Shown piece after piece: positions 1 to 7,539 of a stretch of 11,562 nt of DNA (position 1 is the first letter of the stretch; each line of letters starts with the position of its first letter). The stretch covers positions 176 through 11,737 of the forward strand of contig DBCG01000119.1 of the NCBI GenBank assembly GCA_002292945.1. Reading direction: 5' to 3'. The notes beneath the pieces were generated by a model. It had not been told where the DNA came from and ran no database searches. It saw nothing but the letters and a program-made list of their open reading frames with translations. A program made the translations under genes and the position numbers. This DNA is from Proteobacteria bacterium UBA964. Lineage in GTDB: Bacteria; Pseudomonadota; Gammaproteobacteria; Steroidobacterales; Steroidobacteraceae.

Positions 1-1771
1 AGCCCTGCGCGTCCCCGCTGCGCTGTTCGCAGCCGCTGCACTGCTCACTGCCGCCGGTTGCGCGAAGAAGGAGGCCAACCCCGCCACCGCCGAAGTCATC
101 ACCACCGTGTACGCGGGCGGCGACATCCTTACCATGGCGGAGGCCGAGCCGGCCTACGCGGAGGCGCTCGCGGTGCGGGATGGCAAGATCCTCGCCGTCG
201 GCACGCGCGCCGAGGTGGACAAGGCCGCAGGTGCCGGCGCAACCCAGGTCGACCTTGCGGGCAAGACGCTGGTGCCGGGCTTCATCGACACTCATGGCCA
301 CATGGTCTATTTCGGCAAGAACCTGATGGACGCGAACCTCTTCGGTTCGGCGGACATCGCCCAAGTGCTGGACCTCATGAAGACCCACGCCGCGACGGTC
401 CCCGACGGCGCGTGGATCGTCGGCTTCGGCTACCGGGCATCGTCGCTCGCCGACAAGCGCACGCCGACCGCCGCCGAGCTCGACCAGGTATCGGCTACAC
501 GCCCGGTGATGATCGTCGATTCCTCGGGGCATCTCGGCTCGGCCAACTCGGTGCTGCTCAAGCTCGCGGGCGTCACGGCGGCCACGCCGGACCCCGAAGG
601 CGGCAACTTCACCCGCAAGCCCGGCAGCCGTGAGCCGCTCGGCCCCATGGAGGAGACGGCGCTCAACGCGGTACGTTCGCAGCGTCCGCCGTTCACCGGT
701 GAGCTCGCCGACCGCGCCATTAAGGCCGGTGCTGGCGAGTGGGCGAAGCATGGCCAGACCACCGCGCAGGATTGCGGGCTCGGTCTCGGCAACGACGATA
801 TCGATCTCGTGATCAACGCCATCGACAAGAAGCTGCTGCCCATCGACCTCTATGTCTGCGCCAAGGATTCGATCACCGATCAGGTGCTCGATGCCGCCTA
901 TGGCGTGTCGCGCGCCTACGCGCCGGACGAGGCGGGCGTCGCCCAGAAACTGCTCGACAAGCGCCCGGACCTCAACAAGAGCTACATCAACCGCGTGCGC
1001 ATGGGCGGCGTGAAGTACTGGCTCGACGGCGGCCTCGAGACGGCCTGGCTCACGCAGCCCTACACCCAAAATCCGCCGGGCAAAACCGGCCTCTTCTCGG
1101 GCTTCCAGCAGATCCCGGACGAGGTGCTGCAGGCCGCATTCGACCGCTTCTGGACCACCGACATCCAGATCAACATGCACATGAACGGCGACGCGGCCGT
1201 CGAGCAAGCGTTACGCGCCGCCGAGAAGGCCGTCGCGAAGTACGGCATGCGCGACCATCGCCCGGTGTTCATCCACGCCCTCTATATGCGTCCCGACCAG
1301 ATGGAGCGCATGAAGAAGGTGGGTGCCGTCCCGACCTTCCTGTCCGCCGGCATCGTGACGGCGGGCGACAACTTTGCACGGCTGTTCGGTCCTCGCGCCG
1401 ACAAGGCGGCCGCGGCGAACACCCTTGAGAAGATGGGCGTACCCTGGACGGTCTCGCACGATGCGCCGGTGACGCCGTCGCCCTCGGTGATAGCGCTCGT
1501 GGATGCCGCGGTGAACCGCCGCACCGCCACCGGCAACATCATCGGTCCCGACGAGCGGGTGACGCCGTACGCCGCGCTCGGCGCGGTGACGCGCTCGGCC
1601 GCGTACCAGATCAAGGAAGAAAAGAGCAAAGGCACGCTCGAGGCCGGCAAGCTCGCCGATATGGTCGTGCTGTCCGCCAACCCGCTGAAGGTCGAGCCGG
1701 CCACCATCAAAGACATCCAGGTGCTGCGGACCCTCAAGGAAGGGGTCACGGTCTACGAGGCCCAGCCCTGA
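1..1771 (+). CDS. YtcJ-like amidohydrolase lipoprotein, 5' end off the window
   Basis: A metal-dependent hydrolase of the Amidohydro_3 / YtcJ type (amidohydrolase superfamily), probably acting on an amide or similar C-N bond in the periplasm; the substrate is unknown. The reading frame is open from base 2, and the first visible residues are the hydrophobic end of a lipoprotein signal peptide with lipobox TAAGC (Cys codon 59-61). The true start is therefore probably only a few codons upstream, and the in-frame GTG at 107 is not the start. Residue +2 after the Cys is Ala, which favours outer-membrane sorting. Visible motifs are the metal-binding HGH in GFIDTHGHM (293-301), a VKYWLDGG segment, HMNGDAAVEQAL, FIHALYMRPDQ and the late SHDAP. 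The C-terminus has the usual KGTLEAGKLADMVVL beta-sandwich return. It lacks the His/Tyr/Trp-rich segment found in its downstream paralogue (3203-4942). The stop overlaps the next start by one base, so the two are co-translated. Family call is firm; substrate is open. Confidence 0.9.
   Translation, partial: ALRVPAALFAAAALLTAAGCAKKEANPATAEVITTVYAGGDILTMAEAEPAYAEALAVRDGKILAVGTRAEVDKAAGAGATQVDLAGKTLVPGFIDTHGHMVYFGKNLMDANLFGSADIAQVLDLMKTHAATVPDGAWIVGFGYRASSLADKRTPTAAELDQVSATRPVMIVDSSGHLGSANSVLLKLAGVTAATPDPEGGNFTRKPGSREPLGPMEETALNAVRSQRPPFTGELADRAIKAGAGEWAKHGQTTAQDCGLGLGNDDIDLVINAIDKKLLPIDLYVCAKDSITDQVLDAAYGVSRAYAPDEAGVAQKLLDKRPDLNKSYINRVRMGGVKYWLDGGLETAWLTQPYTQNPPGKTGLFSGFQQIPDEVLQAAFDRFWTTDIQINMHMNGDAAVEQALRAAEKAVAKYGMRDHRPVFIHALYMRPDQMERMKKVGAVPTFLSAGIVTAGDNFARLFGPRADKAAAANTLEKMGVPWTVSHDAPVTPSPSVIALVDAAVNRRTATGNIIGPDERVTPYAALGAVTRSAAYQIKEEKSKGTLEAGKLADMVVLSANPLKVEPATIKDIQVLRTLKEGVTVYEAQP
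116..216 (+). repeat. Direct repeat copy 1 shared by the two amidohydrolase genes
   Basis: This 101-bp block matches 3326-3426 with only two mismatches (130 T/C, 141 A/G). Bases 142-216 are a perfect 75-bp match. The offset is exactly 3210 bases, so both copies are in the same codon phase. Similarity falls off gradually to about base 289 and is low beyond. Confidence 0.95.
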
Positions 1772-3180
1772 TGAGCCGCGGATCGCGGGTCGCCGTGCAG
1801 GGCGTGCTGCTCGGCACCGTGCTGGCGCTCGGGGGCGGCATGGCGCAGGCGGCGACGCCTGCAGCCGCCGCGCCCGTGCCCGCGGCATCGGCGCCCGAAA
1901 TCGCTGCGCTCAAGGCAAAGCTCGCGGCGCAGCAGGAATTGCTCGAGTTGCAGCTGCGGCAGTTGCGCGAACAGCAGGCGCAGATCGATGAGCTCGAGCG
2001 GCGGATCGGCAGCACCGCGTCCGCTCCGGTCGCCGCGGCCGAGCCGGCTGCGCTGCCGCCGCCTGTGGTCGCCGCCCGCTACGACGGGGTCGGCGTCGTC
2101 ATCGGCGGTTCGCTGCGCACCACGGTCAACACCACCGGCGCGCGCATGCTGCCCGACGCCGCGCCGTTCCTCGTGCTGCCCTCGGTGCCGGGGGTGCGCG
2201 AAGGCACCACCAAGATCGACGCGCGCCTCTCCACGCTGCTCATCGCCATCCGCGGTCGCGAACTCGGCGGCTTCCAGCTGGGCGGCGTGATCCAGGCGCA
2301 GCTGTTCGACGGCGACCTGCTCTCGGGCAAATACGGCGTGTATCCGGGCATCGCCTATGTCGAGGCCGTGAACGAACACTGGCGTTTCGCCGCCGGGCTG
2401 CAGCCCGATGTCTTCAGTCCGAAGATCCCGCGCATGGTCGACAGCATGTCGGGCATGGCCGGGTCGGGGAACCCCGGAAATTCTTTGAAGCCGGAGCTGC
2501 GTGTCGAACGCTTCGTGCTGACGGACGGCGGCAAACTGACGCTGCAGGCGGCACTCGCCGACGCGCAGCCCTCCAACATCCAGCCGCCCTCGCTCGCCTC
2601 CACCGAGAATACGGGTAAGCCCAACTACGAAGCGCGCATCGCCTTCGCGCGCGGTGCGGCCGACAAGACCGTCTCTTGGGCGCCGTATCCCGAATGGGAG
2701 GTGGGCATCTCGGGCGCCACCGGCTCGTTCCGCACCTTTTCGATCGCAGGCGCGTTCCCGGCCTACGACACCGACCTCTCCGGCGTCGCGATCGAGGGCG
2801 CGGCACGCTTCGGTCAGCGGTTCGCGGTGCAGGGCGAGCTCTACCGCGGTCGCGCACTCGCCCCCTATCTCGCGAGCATCTTCCAGACCGTCACCGCCGA
2901 CCGTACGCCCGTACGCAGCGAGGGTGGTTGGGGCGAGTTCGCATGGTGGTGGAGCCCCACCGCCCACTCGCACTTCGGCTATGGCCGTGACCGGGCCTGG
3001 TCCTCGAGCGGCGCGCAGCCCGGCGTGCGCTCGAACGAGACCGCCTTCGCCAACCTGTTCTGGGACCCGAGTCCCATGACGACGCTCGGACTCGAGGCGA
3101 CTTGGCGTCGCACCGAGTACGAGGGTGAGATCGACAACGAGGGCCTCGCCCTAATGTTGTCCTCGGAACTGAGATTCTGA
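1771..3180 (+). CDS. DcaP-like outer-membrane porin with N-terminal coiled coil
   Basis: 469 residues. A signal peptide (about 1-27, cleavage likely after AQA) is followed by an Ala/Pro stretch and then a heptad-like coiled coil at about 42-80, rich in Leu, Gln and Glu (ALKAKL, LLELQLRQL, IDELERRI). A second Ala/Pro linker leads into a beta-strand-rich domain from about 104 to the end. The protein ends in ELRF, with the terminal Phe expected of a barrel read by the BAM machinery. This layout fits the DcaP family of trimeric outer-membrane channels, known for uptake of small dicarboxylates and related anionic compounds; the coiled coil would trimerise in the periplasm. The start ATG overlaps the upstream TGA (TGATG), with GAGG at 1757-1760 as a modest ribosome site, so translation is probably coupled. 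Sitting between two amidohydrolases, it likely admits their substrate or a product. Another porin-like family remains possible; the barrel itself is well supported. Confidence 0.7.
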   Translation: MSRGSRVAVQGVLLGTVLALGGGMAQAATPAAAAPVPAASAPEIAALKAKLAAQQELLELQLRQLREQQAQIDELERRIGSTASAPVAAAEPAALPPPVVAARYDGVGVVIGGSLRTTVNTTGARMLPDAAPFLVLPSVPGVREGTTKIDARLSTLLIAIRGRELGGFQLGGVIQAQLFDGDLLSGKYGVYPGIAYVEAVNEHWRFAAGLQPDVFSPKIPRMVDSMSGMAGSGNPGNSLKPELRVERFVLTDGGKLTLQAALADAQPSNIQPPSLASTENTGKPNYEARIAFARGAADKTVSWAPYPEWEVGISGATGSFRTFSIAGAFPAYDTDLSGVAIEGAARFGQRFAVQGELYRGRALAPYLASIFQTVTADRTPVRSEGGWGEFAWWWSPTAHSHFGYGRDRAWSSSGAQPGVRSNETAFANLFWDPSPMTTLGLEATWRRTEYEGEIDNEGLALMLSSELRF

Positions 3181-3194
3181 CGGCCTACGGGCCC

Positions 3195-3202
3195 GGGAGA
3201 GG
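3195..3202 (+). promoter_or_regulatory. Ribosome binding site ahead of two adjacent ATGs
   Basis: GGGAGAGG lies directly before ATGATG. GGAG is only 3 bases from the first ATG (3203) but 6 from the second (3206). The second ATG, giving a protein one Met shorter, may be the one mainly used. Confidence 0.6.
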
Positions 3203-4942
3203 ATGATGTCCAAGAAGATCCAGCGGGGAGCCGCTTGGCTCGCCATCGCGGCCACGGCGCTCGTGCTCGGCGCCTGCAGCAAGCCGGGCACCGCGCCGGC
3301 GACCAATGGCGTCACGGTCTATTCCGGCGGCGACATCCTCACCATGGCGGGGGCCGAGCCGGCCTACGCGGAGGCGCTCGCGGTGCGGGATGGCAAGATC
3401 CTCGCCGTCGGCACGCGCGCCGAGGTCGCCAAGGCCGCGGGCGCCGGCGCCGCGCAGGTGGACCTCGCCGGACGTACGCTGCTTCCGGGGTTCATCGACG
3501 GCCACAGCCATCTGCTCAACTACGCCGATTCGCTGGTGCAGGCCAACCTCAACCCGCCCCCCATCGGCGGCGTGACGAAGATCGCCGACATCATCGAGGC
3601 GCTGCGCAAGCTCAAGTCCGACATGAAGGCGGGCCCCGGCGACCCGCTGATCGGGCAGGGCTACGACCAGGACATGTTGGCCGAGCGCCGCCACCCGACG
3701 GCGGCCGACCTCGATGCGGCCTTCCCCGACAATCCGGTGATACTGGTCCACGCGTCCGGTCACATGCTGGTCGCGAATTCTTTGGCCTTCAAGGCCGTGA
3801 AGATCGATGCCAGCACTCCGGATCCCGAGGGCGGTACCATCCTGCGCAAGCCCGGCGGTCGGGAGCCGCTGGGTCTCGTGCAGGAGATGGGGATGTATCC
3901 CTTTCAGCCCATCCTGAAGGGTGCTCGCAAGCCAGAGGTCGATCTCGATCTCGTCAAGCGCGCGGTGGCGCACTATGCCGCCAACGGCTACACCACCGCG
4001 AGCGAGGCCTTGGTGCTCGGCGAGAAGATGCCGGTCATCGAGGCCGCGGCGGACGCGGGCGCGTTCAGCATCGACGTGATCGCCCTGCCGGCGTTCACCA
4101 TGGCCGCCGAGCTCGTCGGCACCGGCAAGATCAAGTGGGGCGAGTATCGCAAGGGCCTGAAGTACGCCGGTCTCAAGATCGCCGTCGACGGCTCGCCGCA
4201 GGGCAAGACGGCCTATCTCACCCGGCCGTTCCTGACGCCGGTACCGGGCTGCAAGACCGATTGCCGCGGTTTCCCGAATCTCACGCAGGATCAGGTCAAC
4301 CAGCTGGTCCTGCTCACCTACAAGAACGGCGTGCAGATGTTCTCTCATTGCAACGGCGATGCCGCCATCGACATGATGATCGCGGGCCACGAGAACGCCG
4401 AGAAGGTGCTGGCGACGCCGGGCAAGGATCGGCGCACCGTCATCATCCACTCGCAGATCATGCGTCCCGACCAGCTCGACGCCTATGCCAAGCAAGGTCT
4501 GCTGCCGAGCTTCTTCAGCAACCATGTCTACTACTGGGGCGATGTGCACTACGCGAACCTCGGGCCCGAGCGCGCGGAGTTCATCAGCCCGCTGGCGAGC
4601 GCGTTCAAGCGCGGCATCCGCGCCACCAACCACACCGATGCGACGGTGACGCCGACCGACCCGATGTTCCTGCTGTGGACCTCGGTCAACCGCGTCACCC
4701 GCGAGGGACGGGTGCTGGGCGAGGCGGAGCGGGTCACGCCGTATCAGGGCCTGCAGGCGCTGACGGTGAACGGCGCCTACGAATACTTCGAGGAGGCCTC
4801 GAAGGGCACGCTGGAGGTCGGTAAACGCGCCGACTTCGTGGTGCTCGACAAGAACCCGATCAAGGTGGCGCCGATGACCCTCAAGGACATCCGCGTCCTC
4901 GAGACCATCAAGGACGGCAAGCGCGTCTACGCGCGCAGCTGA
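3203..4942 (+). CDS. YtcJ-like amidohydrolase lipoprotein, paralogue of the first gene
   Basis: 579 residues. Lipoprotein signal peptide with lipobox LGAC (Cys25, Ser at +2, so probably outer-membrane anchored on the periplasmic side). It is an Amidohydro_3 / YtcJ family hydrolase; the family includes N-substituted formamide deformylase and many members of unknown substrate. Key motifs: metal-binding HSH at residues 101-103 (GFIDGHSHL), LKIAVDGSPQGKTAYLTRPF, HCNGDAAIDMM, IIHSQIMRPDQ, the NHVYYWGDVHY segment typical of the family, and HTDATVTPTDP near the last metal ligand. Two cysteines in GCKTDC could form a disulphide, fitting an exported enzyme. Residues 42-75 are almost identical to the paralogue at 1-1771, down to silent codon positions, whereas the rest is clearly diverged. 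It follows the porin gene by 22 bases and is the last gene of the operon. ATG 3206 is an alternative start. Family call is secure, specificity unknown. Confidence 0.92.
   Translation: MMSKKIQRGAAWLAIAATALVLGACSKPGTAPATNGVTVYSGGDILTMAGAEPAYAEALAVRDGKILAVGTRAEVAKAAGAGAAQVDLAGRTLLPGFIDGHSHLLNYADSLVQANLNPPPIGGVTKIADIIEALRKLKSDMKAGPGDPLIGQGYDQDMLAERRHPTAADLDAAFPDNPVILVHASGHMLVANSLAFKAVKIDASTPDPEGGTILRKPGGREPLGLVQEMGMYPFQPILKGARKPEVDLDLVKRAVAHYAANGYTTASEALVLGEKMPVIEAAADAGAFSIDVIALPAFTMAAELVGTGKIKWGEYRKGLKYAGLKIAVDGSPQGKTAYLTRPFLTPVPGCKTDCRGFPNLTQDQVNQLVLLTYKNGVQMFSHCNGDAAIDMMIAGHENAEKVLATPGKDRRTVIIHSQIMRPDQLDAYAKQGLLPSFFSNHVYYWGDVHYANLGPERAEFISPLASAFKRGIRATNHTDATVTPTDPMFLLWTSVNRVTREGRVLGEAERVTPYQGLQALTVNGAYEYFEEASKGTLEVGKRADFVVLDKNPIKVAPMTLKDIRVLETIKDGKRVYARS
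3326..3426 (+). repeat. Direct repeat copy 2 shared by the two amidohydrolase genes
   Basis: This is the partner of 116-216, with a perfect 75-bp core at 3352-3426. It encodes the strand-rich N-terminal region just after the lipoprotein anchor and before the metal-binding HxH motif. Confidence 0.95.
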
Positions 4943-4968
4943 TCCTCAGCGCGGATCGCGGCCTCGCC

Positions 4969-6951
4969 TTACCAGGCGATGCCGTGGTCCTCGCCGTGGT
5001 TGCCGACGCCGCCCCAGAACGTGCCGGTCAACGGGTCGATCTCTATCGCCGTGATCGGGCCGGCGGTGCGCGACTGGAATTCGAGGGTGTAGCCGCGTGA
5101 GACGAGATCGCTGCGCACCCAACGCGGCACTTCGTCGTCGAGCAGCATGCGACCGGGTTTGCTCGCGTGATCGCCGAAGGAATCGCGCAGCTGGAAGCTG
5201 TTCATGTTGGCGGCCTCGGCCGCCTGCTGCGGCGTCATGCCGAACTCGACGCGGTTCAAGAAGAACTGCAGCAGGTTCTGGTCCTGGCTGTCACCGCCCT
5301 GCACCGCGAATGCGAGCCAGGGCTTGCCCTCGCGCAGGGCCAGAGCCGGAGTGAGCGTGGCGCGTGGCCGCTTGCCCGGCTCGAGCACATTGAACGGGTT
5401 CTCTCGCGGGTCGAGCACGAAGGACTGCAGGCGTTGTGAGAGCCCGATGCCGGTCTTGCCGGCGATCACCGCCGGCACCCAGCCGCCGCTCGGCGTCACC
5501 GCGACCAGCCAGCCGTCCTTGTCCGCCGCCACGACTGAGGTGGTGCCGCGGTAGAACGCTTCGTGGTCGTCCGCCATCGCTGCGCGCGCCGTGGGCGGCG
5601 CATGTCCTAGGCGCGCCGTGGGCGGCGCGACTCCACTCGGCGTATAGGGCCGTGGGGCGGTGCCGACGGGCGCGGGTGAGGTCGGTACCGGCGCGGGCGG
5701 CCAGGCACGCAGCAGGTCGGCATGCGGGTTGACGCCGCCCTGGAAGGGATAGGGGTCGCCCGGGCCCATACGCGGGTCATTGCGCTCGCCGATGAGCACG
5801 GCGCGCGCTCTGGCGTAATCTTTGGACAGCAGGCCGGAGATCGGTTCCTCGGGCGGGAACGCGGGATCGCCGTAATAGAAATCCCGGTCTGCGAACGACA
5901 GGTTCATGGCCTGGTAGAGCGTGTGCAGGTACCGCGCCGAGTTGTAGCCCATCGACTTCAGGTCGAACTGCTCGAGGATATTCAGCGCCTGCAGCATCAC
6001 CGGGCCTTGCACCCAGGTGTCGAGCTTGTGCACCTCGACGCCGCGGTAGGTGACGCTGCGTGAGGCCTCGATCTTCACCTGCCAGCGTGCAAGGTCTTCG
6101 CGAGTGATGAGACCCCCCGCCGCCTGTACAGCTCCTGCGAACTCCACGGCGATGTCGCCTCGGTAGAAGCGCTCGTAGGCGGCCATGATCGCCTGCTTGC
6201 GTGACGCACCGCGTTTGAGTGCGCGTTGCTCGGCTTCGACGAGCCGCCGGAGCGTCGCTGCGAGCTCGGGTTGGCGGAAGATCTCGCCTGCGCGCGGGGC
6301 TTCGCGACCGGCCGCGGTGGGCGCGCCAGGCTTGCTCGCATGCGGCAGCATGATGCGCGCGCTGTCCGGCCATTCCTTGATCTTGGCCTTGTTGCGCTCG
6401 ATGGCGTCTGCGGTCTGTGCCTCGATGGGATAGCCGTCAGCGAGCACGATCGCAGGCGCGAGCACCTCCGCCAGCGAGAGCTTGCCGTACTCGGCGAGCA
6501 TCACGAGGATGCCGCCCGGTGTGCCGGGTGTGACCGCTGCGAGTGGGCCATGCTCGGGTGGATAGGCCATGCCGCGGCTGCGGAAGAATTCGACCGTGGC
6601 ACCGGTCGGCGCGACGCCGAGCGCGTTGATCGCGATCACGCGCTTTTCGACCGGATGCCAGAGCAGTGCCTGTGTTTCGCCGCCCCAGTGCAGCGTGTCC
6701 CACATCGTCGCCGTGGCCGCGATCATCGCGCAGGCCGCGTCCACCGCGTTGCCGCCGCGCTCGAACATCTTCGCCCCGGCGGTCGCACCCAGCGGTTTGC
6801 CGGTGATCGCCATCCATTCCTGACCGTGCAAGGGCGGCTTCTCGGTGCGATCTTGCGCGGCGAGCGGCCAGCAGGCCAAAACGGCGATGAAGGCGGCAGC
6901 AAGCGCGATGGCGCGGGTCCGGGCGGGGGCAGAGGGTGTGCGAGCGGTCAT
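4969..6951 (-). CDS. Gamma-glutamyltransferase-like Ntn hydrolase, secreted, atypical
   Basis: 660 residues with an N-terminal signal peptide (about 1-33, ending near PLAAQ). It has the two-part GGT fold: a large-subunit region (FERGGNAVDAACA at 63-75, WGGETQALL near 89-97, VTPGTPGG at 140-147) and a small subunit starting at the predicted self-cleavage nucleophile Thr470 in YRGTTSVVAADKDG. Further small-subunit signatures are GKRPRATLTPAL (526-537) and QGGDSQDQ (551-558). GGTs cleave themselves and then hydrolyse or transfer gamma-glutamyl groups in the periplasm. Here the Arg that holds the glutamyl carboxylate in the E. coli enzyme seems replaced (INALGVAP, 108-115), and the Asn, Asp and first Ser of the usual pocket also look changed. 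The substrate may therefore not be a gamma-glutamyl compound; relatives include cephalosporin-acylase-type enzymes. A Pro/Ala-rich stretch (about 418-456) precedes the cleavage site. It lies 51 bp downstream of apt. The ribosome site is poor. Family secure, activity uncertain. Confidence 0.88.
   Translation of the reverse strand: MTARTPSAPARTRAIALAAAFIAVLACWPLAAQDRTEKPPLHGQEWMAITGKPLGATAGAKMFERGGNAVDAACAMIAATATMWDTLHWGGETQALLWHPVEKRVIAINALGVAPTGATVEFFRSRGMAYPPEHGPLAAVTPGTPGGILVMLAEYGKLSLAEVLAPAIVLADGYPIEAQTADAIERNKAKIKEWPDSARIMLPHASKPGAPTAAGREAPRAGEIFRQPELAATLRRLVEAEQRALKRGASRKQAIMAAYERFYRGDIAVEFAGAVQAAGGLITREDLARWQVKIEASRSVTYRGVEVHKLDTWVQGPVMLQALNILEQFDLKSMGYNSARYLHTLYQAMNLSFADRDFYYGDPAFPPEEPISGLLSKDYARARAVLIGERNDPRMGPGDPYPFQGGVNPHADLLRAWPPAPVPTSPAPVGTAPRPYTPSGVAPPTARLGHAPPTARAAMADDHEAFYRGTTSVVAADKDGWLVAVTPSGGWVPAVIAGKTGIGLSQRLQSFVLDPRENPFNVLEPGKRPRATLTPALALREGKPWLAFAVQGGDSQDQNLLQFFLNRVEFGMTPQQAAEAANMNSFQLRDSFGDHASKPGRMLLDDEVPRWVRSDLVSRGYTLEFQSRTAGPITAIEIDPLTGTFWGGVGNHGEDHGIAW
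5584..5628 (-). repeat. In-frame tandem repeat inside the GGT-like gene
   Basis: The 18-base unit GCGCGCCGTGGGCGGCGC occurs at 5584-5601 and 5611-5628. The 27-base period equals nine codons and yields APPTAR twice in the Pro/Ala-rich linker just before the catalytic Thr. Confidence 0.85.
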
Positions 6952-6966
6952 GGGGCCTAGGATACG

Positions 6967-6996
6967 CCGCCCACCGTGCGCCGCGCAGTGGGGCGG
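6967..6996 (-). other. Imperfect stem-loop between apt and the GGT-like gene
   Basis: CCGCCCAC (6967-6974) pairs with GTGGGGCGG (6988-6996) with one bulged G. An inner TGCG/CGCA stem (6977-6980 with 6984-6987) closes a three-base loop. No T-run follows on the minus strand, so it is not a standard terminator. It might slow the polymerase or protect mRNA ends between the two genes, or it may be chance pairing in GC-rich DNA. Confidence 0.35.
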
Positions 6997-7002
6997 TCGC
7001 GA

Positions 7003-7539
7003 TCAATGCCCCGGAAAGGCCACCAGTGTCTGCACCGGCAGGCCCAGACCGCGCAGCCGCGCTGCGCCGCCGAGGTCCGGCAGGTCGATGACGAAGGCCG
7101 CGGCGACCACCTCAGCGCCGATGGCGCGCAGCAGTTCCAGTGCTGCCAGGGCGGTCCCGCCGGTGGCGATCAGGTCGTCGACCAGGAGCACCCGCTCGCC
7201 CGGTGCCACAGCGTCGCGGTGTACCTCGATCTCGTCGGTCCCGTATTCGAGCGCATAGGCGACGCGCACGGTCTCGTGCGGCAGCTTGCCTTTCTTGCGC
7301 ACCGGCACGAATCCCGCGCCGAGGCGATGGGCGACGGCACCGCCCAAGATAAAGCCGCGTGCCTCGATACCGGCGACTTTGACGATCCGCGCGGAGGCCG
7401 GTGCGGCGGCGTACGGTGCCACCAGGGCATCCACCGCCGCCGCGTAGGCGAGCGGATCGCCGAGCAGCGTGGTGATGTCGCGGAACTGGATGCCGGGCTT
7501 CGGATAGTCCGGTATCGTGCGGATGCTGTGTTCGATCAT
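7003..7539 (-). CDS. apt: Adenine phosphoribosyltransferase
   Basis: 178 residues, the normal length for a bacterial APRT. The cytoplasmic enzyme makes AMP from adenine and PRPP in purine salvage. Visible signatures are the N-terminal IPDYPKPGIQFRDITTLL (9-26), AGIEARGFILG (56-66), the flexible-loop region RKKGKLP (81-87) and the PRPP-binding loop VLLVDDLIATGGTA (117-130). The ATG at 7537-7539 gives the conserved N-terminus directly. No convincing Shine-Dalgarno sequence lies before it. A TGTAAA box eight bases upstream resembles a -10 element, so a leaderless or very short leader is possible, but no matching -35 is seen. It is the first gene on the minus strand here, with the GGT-like gene 51 bp downstream, and it is divergent from the acid phosphatase gene 35 bp away. 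No missing key residues were noticed. Identification is firm. Confidence 0.96.
   Translation of the reverse strand: MIEHSIRTIPDYPKPGIQFRDITTLLGDPLAYAAAVDALVAPYAAAPASARIVKVAGIEARGFILGGAVAHRLGAGFVPVRKKGKLPHETVRVAYALEYGTDEIEVHRDAVAPGERVLLVDDLIATGGTALAALELLRAIGAEVVAAAFVIDLPDLGGAARLRGLGLPVQTLVAFPGH

Noticed and set aside
107..109. GTG as the start of the first amidohydrolase
   Set aside because: The frame continues upstream through a lipobox and hydrophobic segment to the window edge, so this is an internal Val.
1753..2973. Open frame of 406 codons on the minus strand opposite the porin gene
   Set aside because: The low-complexity Arg/Gly/Ala-rich translation has no signal or motif, while the plus-strand frame has a signal peptide, coiled coil and barrel end.
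3185..4633. Long open frame (482 codons) on the minus strand opposite the second amidohydrolase
   Set aside because: It is rich in Arg, Gly, Ala, His and Asp with no recognisable domain, and it mirrors a gene with clear family motifs. Such frames are expected opposite GC-rich genes.
4934..4953. Hairpin over the stop of the second amidohydrolase as a terminator
   Set aside because: GCTGA/TCAGC plus three pairs with a bulged A is short, and no T-run follows on either strand. It may weakly aid termination between convergent genes but cannot be supported.
6870..6875. VLAC in the GGT-like signal peptide as a lipobox
   Set aside because: Leu at -2 and Trp after the Cys are poor for a lipobox, and an ordinary cleavage site near PLAAQ follows. 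A secreted periplasmic protein is more likely.
6226..6960. Open frame of 244 codons on the plus strand opposite the start of the GGT-like gene
   Set aside because: It is a shadow of the GGT-like coding frame with no domain or start signal.
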